Source: Pelecanus crispus
Lineage: Eukaryota; Chordata; Aves; Pelecaniformes; Pelecanidae
Direction: 5' to 3'
Assembly: GCF_030463565.1 (NCBI RefSeq)
Contig: NC_134646.1
Coordinates: 13,358,001-13,422,000, forward strand
Length of the DNA stretch: 64,000 nucleotides
Part shown: in pieces, positions 1 to 12,700 of the stretch
Position numbering within the stretch: position 1 is the stretch's first letter
How the letters are laid out: every line of letters begins with the position of its first letter
Program-made: the position numbers and the translations under genes
The notes under the pieces: generated by a model
What the model was told of the DNA's origin: nothing
What the model saw: the letters and a program-made list of their open reading frames with translations, nothing else
The model's database searches: none

Positions 1-2053
1 GAGCAAACTGGCATTCTTGGTCCTAATCTTTAACCAAAAATGAGCACCAGGAGAGTTACCTGTCAACCTTTTAAGAAACAGCAGGTTCAAATTCCAAAGT
101 GAAGAAGTAACAAATCAGAAGACTGGGTGAAAAAAACCTGAAGTAAAACAACCTACTCCCATCAGATCATATCATACCACAAAAATCATGTATTACTTAA
201 TTCTTCCAAAAAAGACAATCAATGCTGTATTTGTAACAACTTATATATGCATAAATTCCTAAGATAGACTTATTAGGTAAATAAATTCCTGTATTTTTAT
301 TAGGGAGAACTTTTTCCAGCTTTTATACATTATGAGGAATAATCATAGTAGTATCGAAGGTTTTGAGGCGACGTAATACAAATATGGGCCATTTGTGAAT
401 TTGGAAAATACTTGCTTTCATTATTGTGTCGTAAAGTTCATCATGACCAGTTTCAGCACTGATTCCTCTTAAATCACAGTGGAATCTATAAAATGCAGTG
501 GGATTTTGAAATGCCAGATATGGTTAAATCTGGTTCAATTTGGGTGATTCAATCTTTAAAATTTTATTTCCATATACTTGAAAATGTTAGCAGTACAACA
601 CATAACAAACTCCATAGTTTGGGGTTTCAGTACAAATCCCTTTCTCATGTGTGTCTTTAAAGGCAATAGTTCAGCTTGGCAATATGCTATACTTTTTTAG
701 ATTAACAAGTTACTTTTAATGAGGATGGTGATTAGCCACCTCTTTTGCACATTCAAAGTGCCATGGGGTTCAAACACCATTTCAGACACCATTTCAGACA
801 TTTCAAACAGCACTTCCTGTGCCAAAACTAAGTGCATTGGTATGTCCCAGACCTTTATTAGAAATAGTATTCATAAAGAGTGATGTCACAAAATATTAAC
901 TTCCTCAGCTTTGGAAAACTAAAAAAGATTACAGACTTTTAGTTAAAGACAATAATAAAATTAAAACATTCATCTGAATCTTGATTTAATTTTTGTTTCT
1001 TTCAAATCTGAATTAAAATACAGATTTAATTTTAAAGGAATGATTTTCTTACAAATTTTGTAGCTGTCATACATATCTAATTGACGACAAACAAAAATAT
1101 ATGAAAGAAATGAAGTTCTGTAGCAGTTTTGGGGGCTAGATTAGATCTCAAGCTGAACAAATAATACTAATGAAATAGAAATGCTAACTATCTTTCATTA
1201 TATGTCATTGTCAAATTAATGAGTACTGATTTTTGCACCATTCAGAGATCTTTCTTCAGGAAAGAAAATAGTTTGTTATTGAAAATATTTCTATTAAAAT
1301 TTAGAGTTGTAATTACAAATACAAACTCAGGAATGTACAATTAAATTAAAGCTGTGCATCCTGTACCCCAAGTTATTGATGGATGCTGTCTACCTCTTCA
1401 TCTTAGCTGTACCTGGGAGACATAATTCTTAACTGAAGTAATCCAGACTGTTTCTAACCCAGGAGATCTTTCCAGAGAGAGTCCCTCCCAAAATCCTAAC
1501 CTCCCTAGAGGAGAGCACCTATTGCTGCATGCAAGCTGCAGGCCTGTTGCTGGTGTAAACTTTTTTATTTGACATGGCATATTCACATGCTTGTCAAACC
1601 TATAGTCACTGTTTAAAATGCTTGGGAACTGTAACAGTGTGGCAATGCCACGGCAGCTACAACAACCCCATGTCTGGGAAATAAAATTTTATTTTTAGAG
1701 ATATATATATATATATATATAAAATGGGCCAAATTCACAGTGCATAAAAATATGTAGCAATATGTTAAAGGAGTATGTTTCCCAGTACTGTAGTGCAGCA
1801 TGTGTTTATGTTTTTGGATGCCTGTCCAGTTTTATGCCTTACATTATTTATTCCTTTCATTCCTTTTGTTTTTCCCAGTTAGAAACAAAGGGAAGAAGTA
1901 GTATCATGTAACCAATTAGCTCCTTGTGGACCATAAGCAAGAGTTTCACAGATGGTTTGCAGACCACTATAAGTTATGTTCTTCCCACTCCATGGGTCAG
2001 TGTCACAGTGTCCCTCTGCACACAGAGGAGGTAGAAAGTTCCCAGGAAGCTTT
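1..2053. other. Intergenic, AT-rich; no gene seen
   Basis: AT-rich noncoding DNA, with short chance open frames only. Contains a small tandem duplication of ACACCATTTCAG at about 775-798 and an (AT)n run at 1701-1721. Confidence 0.7.
1701..1721. repeat. (AT)n microsatellite
   Basis: About ten uninterrupted AT units. Confidence 0.95.
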
Positions 2054-2173
2054 CATAGAATCATAGACTCATAGAATCGTTTAGGTTGGAAAAGACCTTT
2101 AAGATCATCCAGTGCAACCATTAACCTACACTACCAAGTCTACTCTAAGCCAATCAAGGGTAGACTAGACTAA
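2054..2173 (-). mobile_element. CR1 LINE 3' end, short fragment
   Basis: The reverse-strand CR1 3' terminus. It starts with three imperfect CATAGAATCAT-type repeats, then GTTTAGGTTGGAAAAGACC and TTAAGATCATCCAG, and ends near a TAGACTAGACTAAA stretch. The body shares an unusual segment, CCAATCAAGGGTAGACTAGA, with the reverse complement of the copy at 43490-43750, so both probably belong to the same subfamily. Confidence 0.92.
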
Positions 2174-5100
2174 AATGCTGTTTTCATTCATGCTTTCAGG
2201 AATGTTGTTTCCACATGGCGTGTTCACTGTGCCACGAACATGACCGTGGCATGTTCGCTCTGCCAATCGCTGCGCCATCCCCCCTCAGAGTACCAGAGAT
2301 GCAAAAGGCCACAGATGCCAACAGAGTGCCACCCTGCATCCACAGCCCGGGACCAAGCACTGCAGGTCACTGGTACACATGACTGCAGACCGATCAGGAG
2401 CTTGCTCTATACATACACACAGCCTCTTCTGACTCCCCTATACTTTAGTTATATATACCCTTGTCCTGTGCTTCCTTTTTATTTTAGTTACGGGGGCATC
2501 AATACAGAAGCTGACGTAGCACATTTCTTTTGAGGATATACTGCTAAGAGTACCATGCTACGTTTTCATCTCCCGGCAGGCTTGTGCCCCTTACACAATC
2601 AGCTACATGAAGTAACACAAGGAGATGTTAGCACGTACCTCCATTTCGGTTCACTATGACTTTGCCAGCTATTTATAGTGAGAGCACAAAGGGTTCAAGG
2701 TCAGAAAAGGTATCTGTAACAAATCAAACATAAATCTATTAAAAGTGAGAAAAATCTTGTGCCATCAATTCTGCATATGCAAATGGAGAAAGGAAAAGTA
2801 ATTTCTGGCCATATCTGAAGAGAAGAAGCCTTCAAGTTTGCGGGTAGTGTGCTTTCCACATCGCTCTTCAAAAGGAGAGGATGGCCAAAGAACAGGATCA
2901 AAGATTTGCACAGCTATTGCTCAGCATTGCCATGGGAAGGCTGTCTCTTTTCCCTGAAAATTCCACTGTACCCAGGGAGGAAGCCAACACTCCAAAACCA
3001 TCAAGTTTTCTCATTTATTGCTTTCCCTCAGGTCAGAATTTGTCTCTATAAAATCAAAATTTCAGTTTGCTTCTATACCTGACTTAGTTTTCTTTAATAG
3101 CATTATTCTAGCCTTCCCTCTCACAAGTAAAAATAATCTGAAAAATATTTGTAGTCCCACTGCAAGAGCTATTGTTTGAACTCTCAGATGTCTAATCAGT
3201 ATTCCTAAAAGTGCAGAGACATTGTGCATAGATGTATTATAAAATGAACCAACCTTTCAAGGGAAAGATGTCAGGATTTGACACGTACAAACATGGGAAC
3301 TTTCAAAGTTGTGTGTTGGGGTTTGGGTTTTATTTTTTTTCTTTAAGCTGGCTTCTGTCACCAATTCATCCCGCATATGGTTCTTGAGTAAGCCACCTTT
3401 TTGTTGTTATTTTTTGTTCCTCAAAAAGAAAATCTATGTACCTATCAATCTATGCACGGTATCTATTTAATCTATGGCAATGCTTCAACTTTTTTGTACA
3501 CAGCTTTCAGTTATTCACTGCTTGCTGTCAAGACTAATGCATGCCTATCAGTTTCTATCAATGCACAGTGGATGAATATGACATTGCATTTTTTCCCAAT
3601 GTCACCAGGTTCAGTATGTAATAAAAGCTCAGAGTTTAGGCTAAATCATAGTACCCTGGGCGCAGATTTACATGAAGCTGCTTGGAGGGAGGATGCAGGG
3701 GCTCTTTCATAGCACTGCCATAGCATGCTGCATGTGCTTTATTCCTTGGACACAAAGAAAAGTTTTGGTATGTTTATTTGGGGCACACAGGACCTAGGTA
3801 GAGTGCCTTGGTGTAAAGGGTGACAATCCTTTTCTCTCTCTCTCAAAACAGCCCAGGACAGAGGGGCAAATGCCATATGCTGGGTATACTTTGTTCTAGC
3901 TCTGCCACAGGGACAACATTTTGCTTAAACCTAATGCCTTATTCTTCTGCTGACTAATATGCTTCTTATACGTTAGTTCACAGGGCTTTTGCATCTCTAC
4001 TGTAAACTCATTCTGTTGACTTGCAGTAAGCAATGCTGTTTTTGTCAGTTGCAGAGATCATAATTAAATTAACATTAAATTCCTATTTTAGGAAATCACT
4101 CCAGTTCAGTCTTATTATATTGGGCCAGGATAGCTTGAGGATACGCACACAAGTGCAACTTCAGACAAAAACCTATCAATATATCAACTTCCCTTCGTTA
4201 TTTGTTGCAATATTTTACTACACTGAGTAAAACAATATGGGTTGCAGAGATTATCACTGCTGACTGTATTGATAATATCTTTAATAAAATGTGTAAAGTT
4301 TAATAACTGTCATTCCAAGCATAGATTATTCCTATTTTTTTTATATGCATCAAGCAAAGATTATATCTCAGACTGGCTTTACTTATTGATTGTTGCTTTG
4401 CTTTGGTTCTTTCTTTTTTATTTTTATTTTTGCTCTCCAGAAAATCAGCGAAGTCATTACACTAATTGAGGAGAACCATTTGGAGAACTACTGTAGGGAA
4501 TTCTTATAGAACATTTAATTACACATAATTAAAATAAAGCTGGCAAAACTCATTTGGTTGTAGCTCACGTAGTATTTAAGCTATGGAAAGCATAGACCGT
4601 AAAGAGTAACCCTTCCTTTTGCTGTATTTCTAACCAAAGTCCATGGGACCCGCTGCTCAGCAACAAATGCAGGTCAGGTAGAAATAAGAAAGTAAAACAA
4701 TAAGACCTATGGCCACCTCCAGTTTGAAAACAGGATGGATGAACTACCACTTGATGCAATACAGAAAGGGCCTTCTAAGGTTGAATCTCAACTTGACATG
4801 CAACAATTTAGGCCACTTTTGCTCTAACTATAGAGGATTGTGGATGCCATTTAAATGATGCCATTTAAAATAGCTTAAAGGATAACATAGAGGGAAAAGC
4901 TGATAGCACATTTTCCTGCTTCCAGGCATCCTTGTTTGGTCAGTAGTAACCCTTGTGGCTTGCTTACACTGGTAGATGTATGCGAAGATGGTCAAAGCAA
5001 AGGTAGTTCTGGAGCATACGGTACTTGAACAGTTACATCAAGTGACTATGCTGTTAGACTATTCAGTACCACATAGAAATTAAACGAGCAGAAATTCATC

Positions 5101-8100
5101 CATTGTCATGACTGTCATGCTTTAACATCATTCCTGTAGCCAAATCAATTTTGTGATGTAAATAAAAATACTTATTAAATGTATTGCAATGTGGCATGGA
5201 CTCATTCAAGATTTGACACAATGCACTCAAACCTAGTCTTCATGAATATGGACACTGTGAATGCGCTGTGCTTTATAATAATGGGGGCTTGTATGCTATA
5301 GATTTGAAAGCTTGCTTTGAACTTGAGTTTATATAGTGTGAGACAGATTATTACGAAAGCAGTAATGAGAACAAGAGCATAAGGGGGAAAATAGGATCTT
5401 CTGGCAGGATTCAGCAGCAGTTACTTTGTCTTCTCAGTCTGTGATTTATCAAGATTCTGTTTTTAAAACCAACCTTTCCTAATCTGGGTTCTAAGGATTT
5501 TTTTATTGTCCTTCTCCTACATAGAGAATTTCCTTCTTTGCATTTACAGCTTGTTTTTCAATGCAGATCTCTTTCAAAGTATGAACTTTCCCAGTCAAAG
5601 CTCCATAACCCATTTTGTAATTCTATGCCTATCTCACACACATCCCATAAAGGAGATGTTCCCAGGGTACTTAAACCAGCTATAGGAGTCAAAGTTGCCT
5701 TCAGGTTAAATCTACACTAACACAAATTTAATGGGAAAACTACTAGTACTTTTCACAGGCTATGGAACTACCGTGACTATTAGTCTTAAAATCAGAATAG
5801 CAAATAAGCAGAAATTCTCCTTTCCTCATCTCCAGTGACAAAAAAGAACAACAAAAAATAAAAATAAAATAAAAACAAAAAAGGAAAATAAAAACAAAAA
5901 CTGCATGCATATTTCACTATGTTTCAAGCTTAGAAAAGTTGATATTGAAAAGACAAAAGATATGCACAGTATGTTTCATAACAAAATTTTCCTTTAGATT
6001 ACTAAATGATTTTTTTTTATTTGTTGAAGTGATTCACCCCCGGGAAAAAGGAAAACATTGGTTTTAACTGACACGGAAAAGTAACATTGGTCCAGTCAAC
6101 ATTTATAATACTGGTTTGACAGATGCAAATTAGTTTGAGAATTGCCAAACTGAGAATTTTCAATCTTTTTGATGTGCTCTGTACAATTACAAATTCGACA
6201 CAACCAAGTATTCAAATGTAAATGCTACCATATCTATTAGTAGCTGGGTCAAATGTTTGCATGTGTTTTAAATGCCCAAAGTTAGAACACTGTTGATCCT
6301 CTCTCTTAATTCAAAGCCAAGCTATTTTAATGAAATTTCTGTGTTATTTTCCCGTAACAACAGGCTTAATTTAGTATAATTTTTTTCTAACATGAAAGCA
6401 TACATTTTGTAATTAAGTTTTCACTACCTAATTATCATTTCCATGAAATTGTCTGTGAAATTAGTAGGCATAAAATACTTTCTACAGTGCCTGAGTGGCT
6501 TAGAAGAGTACGTCTCATTTTCAGAAGAGGCTGAAGAGCTCAGATCATACTGACTTTCTGTAGGACAGAGACTTTTAAGTCACTCAGGCATTTTTGTCAA
6601 TAGCAGCTGATTCAGTGTAGAAAACATAATGAAATGCCAAAATCTCTCTGTATCACAGCCTTGTTTATTGAAGAAGTTACTGTATACCATTGAGCTTTAG
6701 ATTAGGCTCATCCATGTATTAAAACAACATTTATGAGTGGTCTGACCATTTTTGTTCTTCTGACAGCTGAAAACAAGCACTGCTCTTTTGAGACCAAATG
6801 CTAATCAATAGCATACATTACTATTATAAAATTACATTACATGGTGTCTAAATGTGTACATATACATGTACAAGAAAAGCTTAAGGAAGATATAAGATCA
6901 ACCCCGGTGTGAACAAATGTAAGCCATACCATGAGAGGAAGGCAGTAGCTATGGCAATGCAATTGAGACCACTCAAACAACTAAGAGATTGAGTCATATC
7001 GGAGGAGCGTGGCTCTAATTGCCTCTCTCAGCCACTTCTGAGCTGATCATGACCCAAATTTATTTGGCTCTTAGCACCCTGAAATACAGTTATTTTAGCA
7101 CCGACTTTATCCTTGTACCCTAGCAAGGCTGAAAAAGATGATGAAACTTAATGTCAGAACTGGAGATCATATTGCTCTTCAGCAGTAGGTGCCTTTGTGA
7201 GATTCTTTGCCTGAAGTGATTTAAATTGGCTTAAATCTAGTTCTGCTCAGATTAGACAGTTCTCAGTCCCATTCTAAGTTTTGGTGTCCTCATTTCCTGT
7301 ATTAACAATTCCATCTTGCCATTGCCCCAGTAAGCTCAGACTAATACAACAAGTAAATAATTGGAATTTCTGGAGAAATGGAAAAAGAACAGGATCTTCT
7401 GGCACTTTACAAGGTTTATGAGCAAATAATTTGTGATTTGGTAATATCACTGCTGATAGACTATATCTCTGTATACAGCAATGTTACTCGAGATGAAGGC
7501 CGAGTTACTTGTTGCAGGGGTGATTATGTTGATCTTGAAATTACTTTAGAGCTGTTTTTAAAATTTAGGTAGCAACTGAAATCAAATATGGCTTTACTTA
7601 TTCAACTTTCTGGCATGTTGTTGCAGTAAAAACAGATAGTTCAAATGATTGATATAAAGTTTCTAAACTGTGATTATATAATTTTATACGATATTTTCAT
7701 AAAATAGCTATTGACTTGTGTGAAGCAATATTAATATGGATAAATGATAGATAAATCAAAAATTCAGTGTTAATTATTTTGTCCATGGTCCACAGCTGAG
7801 TGGTAAATGTTCATTATAACCTAGATCCTGTAAAGATGTCTGTTTTCATGTCTGTCTGTGTGGAAATAGAGTTCAGCTGCTCATACAAGAACTCTGAATG
7901 GCTTGGTTATATGGATCATTTATAAATCTAAATAGTATAATTTTTATATCTAGATCTTTCCTCTTTTTTGCCATTAAAAAAAAGATTTTTGACAAAATGT
8001 TTTTCACAGAAAATGTTTCCTTTTCTTAGAAACTTGGAATTTGTAATTGAAAAATCAGATACATGTGCACATGTGCACACGCCCACGTACACAAGAGTAT

Positions 8101-9707
8101 TTGTCTTGTCACAGAGAATGTCCAGGCACGGTTATTCTCTTATATGCTTGGCTCAAAGTATAGATAGTGTTTAAATCAAATTTAGGTTTCATGGTAGATG
8201 CGTCCATGCAGAATCAATGTAACTGTGATACAGCCCTCCCCGTAGATATGAATTAGTGGTGGAAATGCTGGCACATCATTAATGATAATATCCCCTCTCC
8301 TCCCATTCTCAAGATCATAAAAATGTGTTTCTCTCTTAACCCCATATAGGGAGCTCATCAAACCTCAAGAGACCCAAGTTGGAGAAATTCACTAAACAGA
8401 TCCCAGGCTTGTTTTTTTAAAGCCCCATATCAGGGTTCCTGAATAGTTTGAGTATGGTCTTGAATAATTCATTCCCAAACCTTTGTTGTTTCATCAGATA
8501 GTAGATTTCCAAAGAAGTCTGTCTCTGTTCCTCAGCTGGCTAACATTATGTCTTGCACATTCCCATCCCAGAAATATGTTTCTAATTAAGCAACATAATA
8601 AGAGTTTCCTGTGCAGGGGAAGAGATGGGGAAAACAAATAGTTCTGAAAGTGGAAGTTTTGTTCCATTTAGGCCTGTTAGACTCAAGCCTCATTCTGTTT
8701 GAAATAATGAATACAGAAAGAGAAAAAAAAAAATTAAAATAAACATATATTTGTTCTGCAACTTGACCTGTAGACTTATTTATGGCAAAGAACAGAATCC
8801 CCCTTCCTGAAATAAAATAGAAGACCTTCCACTAGTGAAATTTATTTTCCACCACTGGTGGATAGGAAAAAGAACAGAAATGTTTCTCAAAGGGAGCTTC
8901 CTCGCCTGCTGGCTATGAAAGCTTATACTGGAGCGTCAAGTTAGAAAATAGATTGTTGTTTCATTATTCCATCCTTACAGCAGCCCTTAAGGGTGGAAAC
9001 AGAACGAGTCTGCTGAGTATGAATTCCCATCCTCTGGGACTTCTGAAAAGATGTTGACTCTAAATCAGCTTTCTACTATCCTTCTGGTTTTGCTACCTTC
9101 TAGTCACCTACTAATTGTTAATATGTTTTTACTTTCCTCATCCTTTGAAATGCATTTCTTAAGCAAATCAGTATATGCCAGCCCTACTGAAAAAAGGGAA
9201 AAATAAACAATAAAGATGTCCCAATGCCTCAGCATCTTTTTTGCAAAACATGCAGCATGAGCTCTTTTACTCTTTCTCTTTTTTTCATTTCCTCGATAAC
9301 AGTGTTTGTTAACTAGAAATGTTTAAATCATGTCAGATTTCGTTTGGGATTTACCACGGGCAGAAAGTTCATTCAAATCTGTGGTTAGTCTGACAGTGTT
9401 TGGAATAGGAAGTTAAAGGAGAACATAAGTTGTTGCAGTTGTTTTCTCAATCAAAAGGGAAGCTAACGGAACTTGCTCATTGCTTGTGTGTTCATGAATA
9501 ACTTATTCAGAACACTGTGTTGCTGGAAAAATATCCTCTGGGCTGACAGATATCCACATGTCACTGTAGAGCCAGAAGTTGACAGTGTCAAAATGGAAAT
9601 ACTGTTCTTTTATTAAAATTTATTTTTAAAGGAGGAATATTTTTATTTTCATAAGTATTTTATGATCCTAATAACATTGGCACAAAAATACACATACCCC
9701 CTTTATT
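2174..9707. other. Intergenic; no gene seen
   Basis: Noncoding DNA with no recognisable gene. Holds a 14-bp tandem duplication at 4843-4870 and an A-rich low-complexity stretch at about 5838-5900. Confidence 0.7.
4843..4870. repeat. 14-bp tandem duplication
   Basis: GATGCCATTTAAAT is followed directly by GATGCCATTTAAAA, two copies with one mismatch at the last base. Confidence 0.9.
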
Positions 9708-9738
9708 GGGGGGGGGGGGATTTTTTTTTTTTTTTTTT
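9708..9738. repeat. G12-A-T18 homopolymer couplet
   Basis: Twelve G (9708-9719), one A, then eighteen T (9721-9738). See the related T/G couplets at 16992-17022 and 23184-23214. Confidence 0.9.
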
Positions 9739-12700
9739 AAATCCCTGTTCCTTGAATCAAGTGCCAAATTTGTGCCTTGCGATCAGAAAACCAGCATTTT
9801 AGGTACATTTTGCATGGTGTCACAAGCTGATTCAAAAAGTTTGTACAGGATAACTCAGGGCCCTGCCAAATTCATGTCACCTATTTCATATTTGAGGTGA
9901 ACTGTAGACTGTCTCTCATGAGCTGCTCATCAAAATGTTCTGACATGCAAGAACTTGTGCCAGTGAACTCTGTGCCATGTCACTCAATGATTTTATTATG
10001 TTACAATTAATATATTAACTGTTGCAAGATACAGCCAAGTACAAAAAGAAATTTAATGTTAGGGCTTAGAAATTTGGATGGAAGTTGCAAAAAACATTGT
10101 TATAAGAAATTATTACAACAGGGAGACTGTATTTCTTGCTGGTAAGATGCAACTTTAGTATTATGCAGTAGGTAACATCTCTTATTTGGCCAACTAAAAA
10201 ACCTAAAAGCAAAGACAGACTCTCAAGCTTGCAAGGTTTTTTTCAGGGAGGAAATAGAAATAGTGTTATTCAAAGCTAAGTACAAGTGGTGAACAATCGC
10301 TTGATAAATGTTTGTTATAAGGAACATTTTCTTTTGTGGGTTTTTCTGTGGTTTTTCTTTTTCTTTTTTTCTCTAATCATCTTCAAAGAATAGGGGAAAA
10401 TGTCCCAAATAGTTCTTCATCCTCTTTGATATGGCCAGGATACATACCCTTAAACAAGTTCTACCTTAGGTAAGTAATCCCCTGAGGTAGGCATCGCTTT
10501 CCATTTTCTTCTAAGGTCCTACTTTAAATTTGAGGTTCTTTGCAAATATAGAGCAATATGAAAGAAAGAATTCCAAAGGGCAGAAAAATAATTTTTAAAA
10601 AGTATTGTGTACTCAGAGGTAGCATTACCTATATTAGGGTTACCATTCTGAGCATGAAAGAGCAGAAAAAGGCTTTGAGCTATATTCAGTAATAGATGTC
10701 ATCCTGTCCTTTGCCTTCAGTGATAGGAACTAATTAATCTTGCACCTTTTTCTATTGCTCCGCCAGAGAGAAGTTATTCAATTTTTTGACAAAATAACTT
10801 TTGAACATGTGCAAAGAAGCTAATTGGTATTCCAATCGTTTGCTATGCTATGCCAAAGCTTCTGTTCTGCCACTGCACTGTTATAATCTTTCTGTGGTCT
10901 CTGATCACTATCTTCTTACTCTAGTGTGACCACAAGACAACTGTGATACAAAAATACCAAACTAAGCCATGGTTCTTCCAGAAAGCTGAAATGTACTCCT
11001 AGGTATTCCTGTAGCCGGTCTTCTTTCCTTAATACTGGAATGCTTTCAGACTAATCATGGGTGATGATCTTTGAAAGGAACAGAAGGACGTTCAATATGC
11101 AAATGCAGCTACAACAGACAATGCTGTGCACACAACTTTGATTGTAAGAGCAGACCAACGGTCCATTAACCAGTACAAACAGCTGTCATACTTTTGCATA
11201 AGGTCAGCTTTCATTACAGCACCCCTCCAAACCTGTATTTTACTTTGTATTTTTGGGAGGGACTTGGTCTTACTTCCCCTTTAATCTAATCTTCACAAGA
11301 GGCAGACAATTCACTCCTAGGCAATCAAGAGAGTAATGAATTATAGGCATTCATTAGGCATCCCCCATCTAAAAGATGAACAAGCCTGATGGTGTTTATG
11401 AGTCTGGATTGGTCTTCAGCAAAAGGTAGACTGACTGCAGACAATGACATGGAATAAGATACATGCACTAGTCTGAAGTATTAATAGATAGCTTATTTAT
11501 ATCACAGCTGGATATTAAAAGCAGATGTATGTAATAAGGGAGATAAAATGACATAATGTAAGTTTAATTAACCTAAAGTGCTAGTTTGTTTGCAGTGTGC
11601 TTTCTTCTGACTCATAGAAATTAAGTCAAACTACATTTCTATCCTAGGTAGAGGAAGATCAGCTCTTTGTAGGCCGTGAGAATACACAGTATCAGTTTCT
11701 TTGATATATGCAGCTTACTGAGGATATATGCATACAAAGTCAGATTTTGGTGGCAAGTCTCCCAAGACCATGAACAAAACCATCAAAGGAACTGATGAAA
11801 CCTGTACTGAATCCACTGTCGTGTTCTGAACCAACTGGGAAAACAAACATGATTTCTTTTCTGACAATTTGTTGTTACCAAAAACATTAAGGACACACTT
11901 CTGTTTAGAATAAAATTCATCTAGGCACAGTCATCAGTGCTTAATTAGAGAGCGTGAATTATTGACCATGTGCTGCTGTTCTCTTCAAGCTTTAAAACTA
12001 GAGCCGTGTAGACTCAAATCATGGCATGACAAAAGGGCATGTTGCTCTGAATCATTTTCTAATGTTCTTTTTCTCTTTGACTGAAACCTCTCAGCAGCAA
12101 AATCAACTGAAGCTGCTAAAAGCAAAAATATTAAAGGTGAATCTCCTTGTATATGTGCAGGGAAAACATTTTAAATAAACCAAAGCTAAACGATAAAGCC
12201 TTATCAAGTCAAGATTTGCCATGGTTAGTTTAATTTTCACCAGTTCCTTTGCTTGCAACTACAACATCTGTCTGATCCTAGAAAGTACTTTTAGATTTTA
12301 ATACATGTGCCCACTTGTCAGTAAAAGGTAGCTTCCATATACATAGTTTGAGTAAGTTGTTCTCTCTGGTGATGTCTGTCCTAGGAAAGGTCTTGTCAGG
12401 AGAGGACTTGCTGAGTCCAGTCAGGCATTGCCTGAGGTAACTTTGACTCGCAGCTATTGAATCCCTGGGAAGACAGTAGTCTACTCTGACCATATATTCG
12501 AACATTTTTATAACAGATCTCTGGGTTATTGTTGCACAGACTACACGGTACAGTTATTAAATAGGAGAGTATTTCGAATAAGAAAAGAGAAAAAATTAGT
12601 CTTGCTGGGCTGTTAAGTTTTCTGCTTATGTTTGTAAAGCAACCCTCTCTAGCTATTTTAGCTATTTCTTCCTTAATAAAAATAATCTTTTTTGTTTAGA

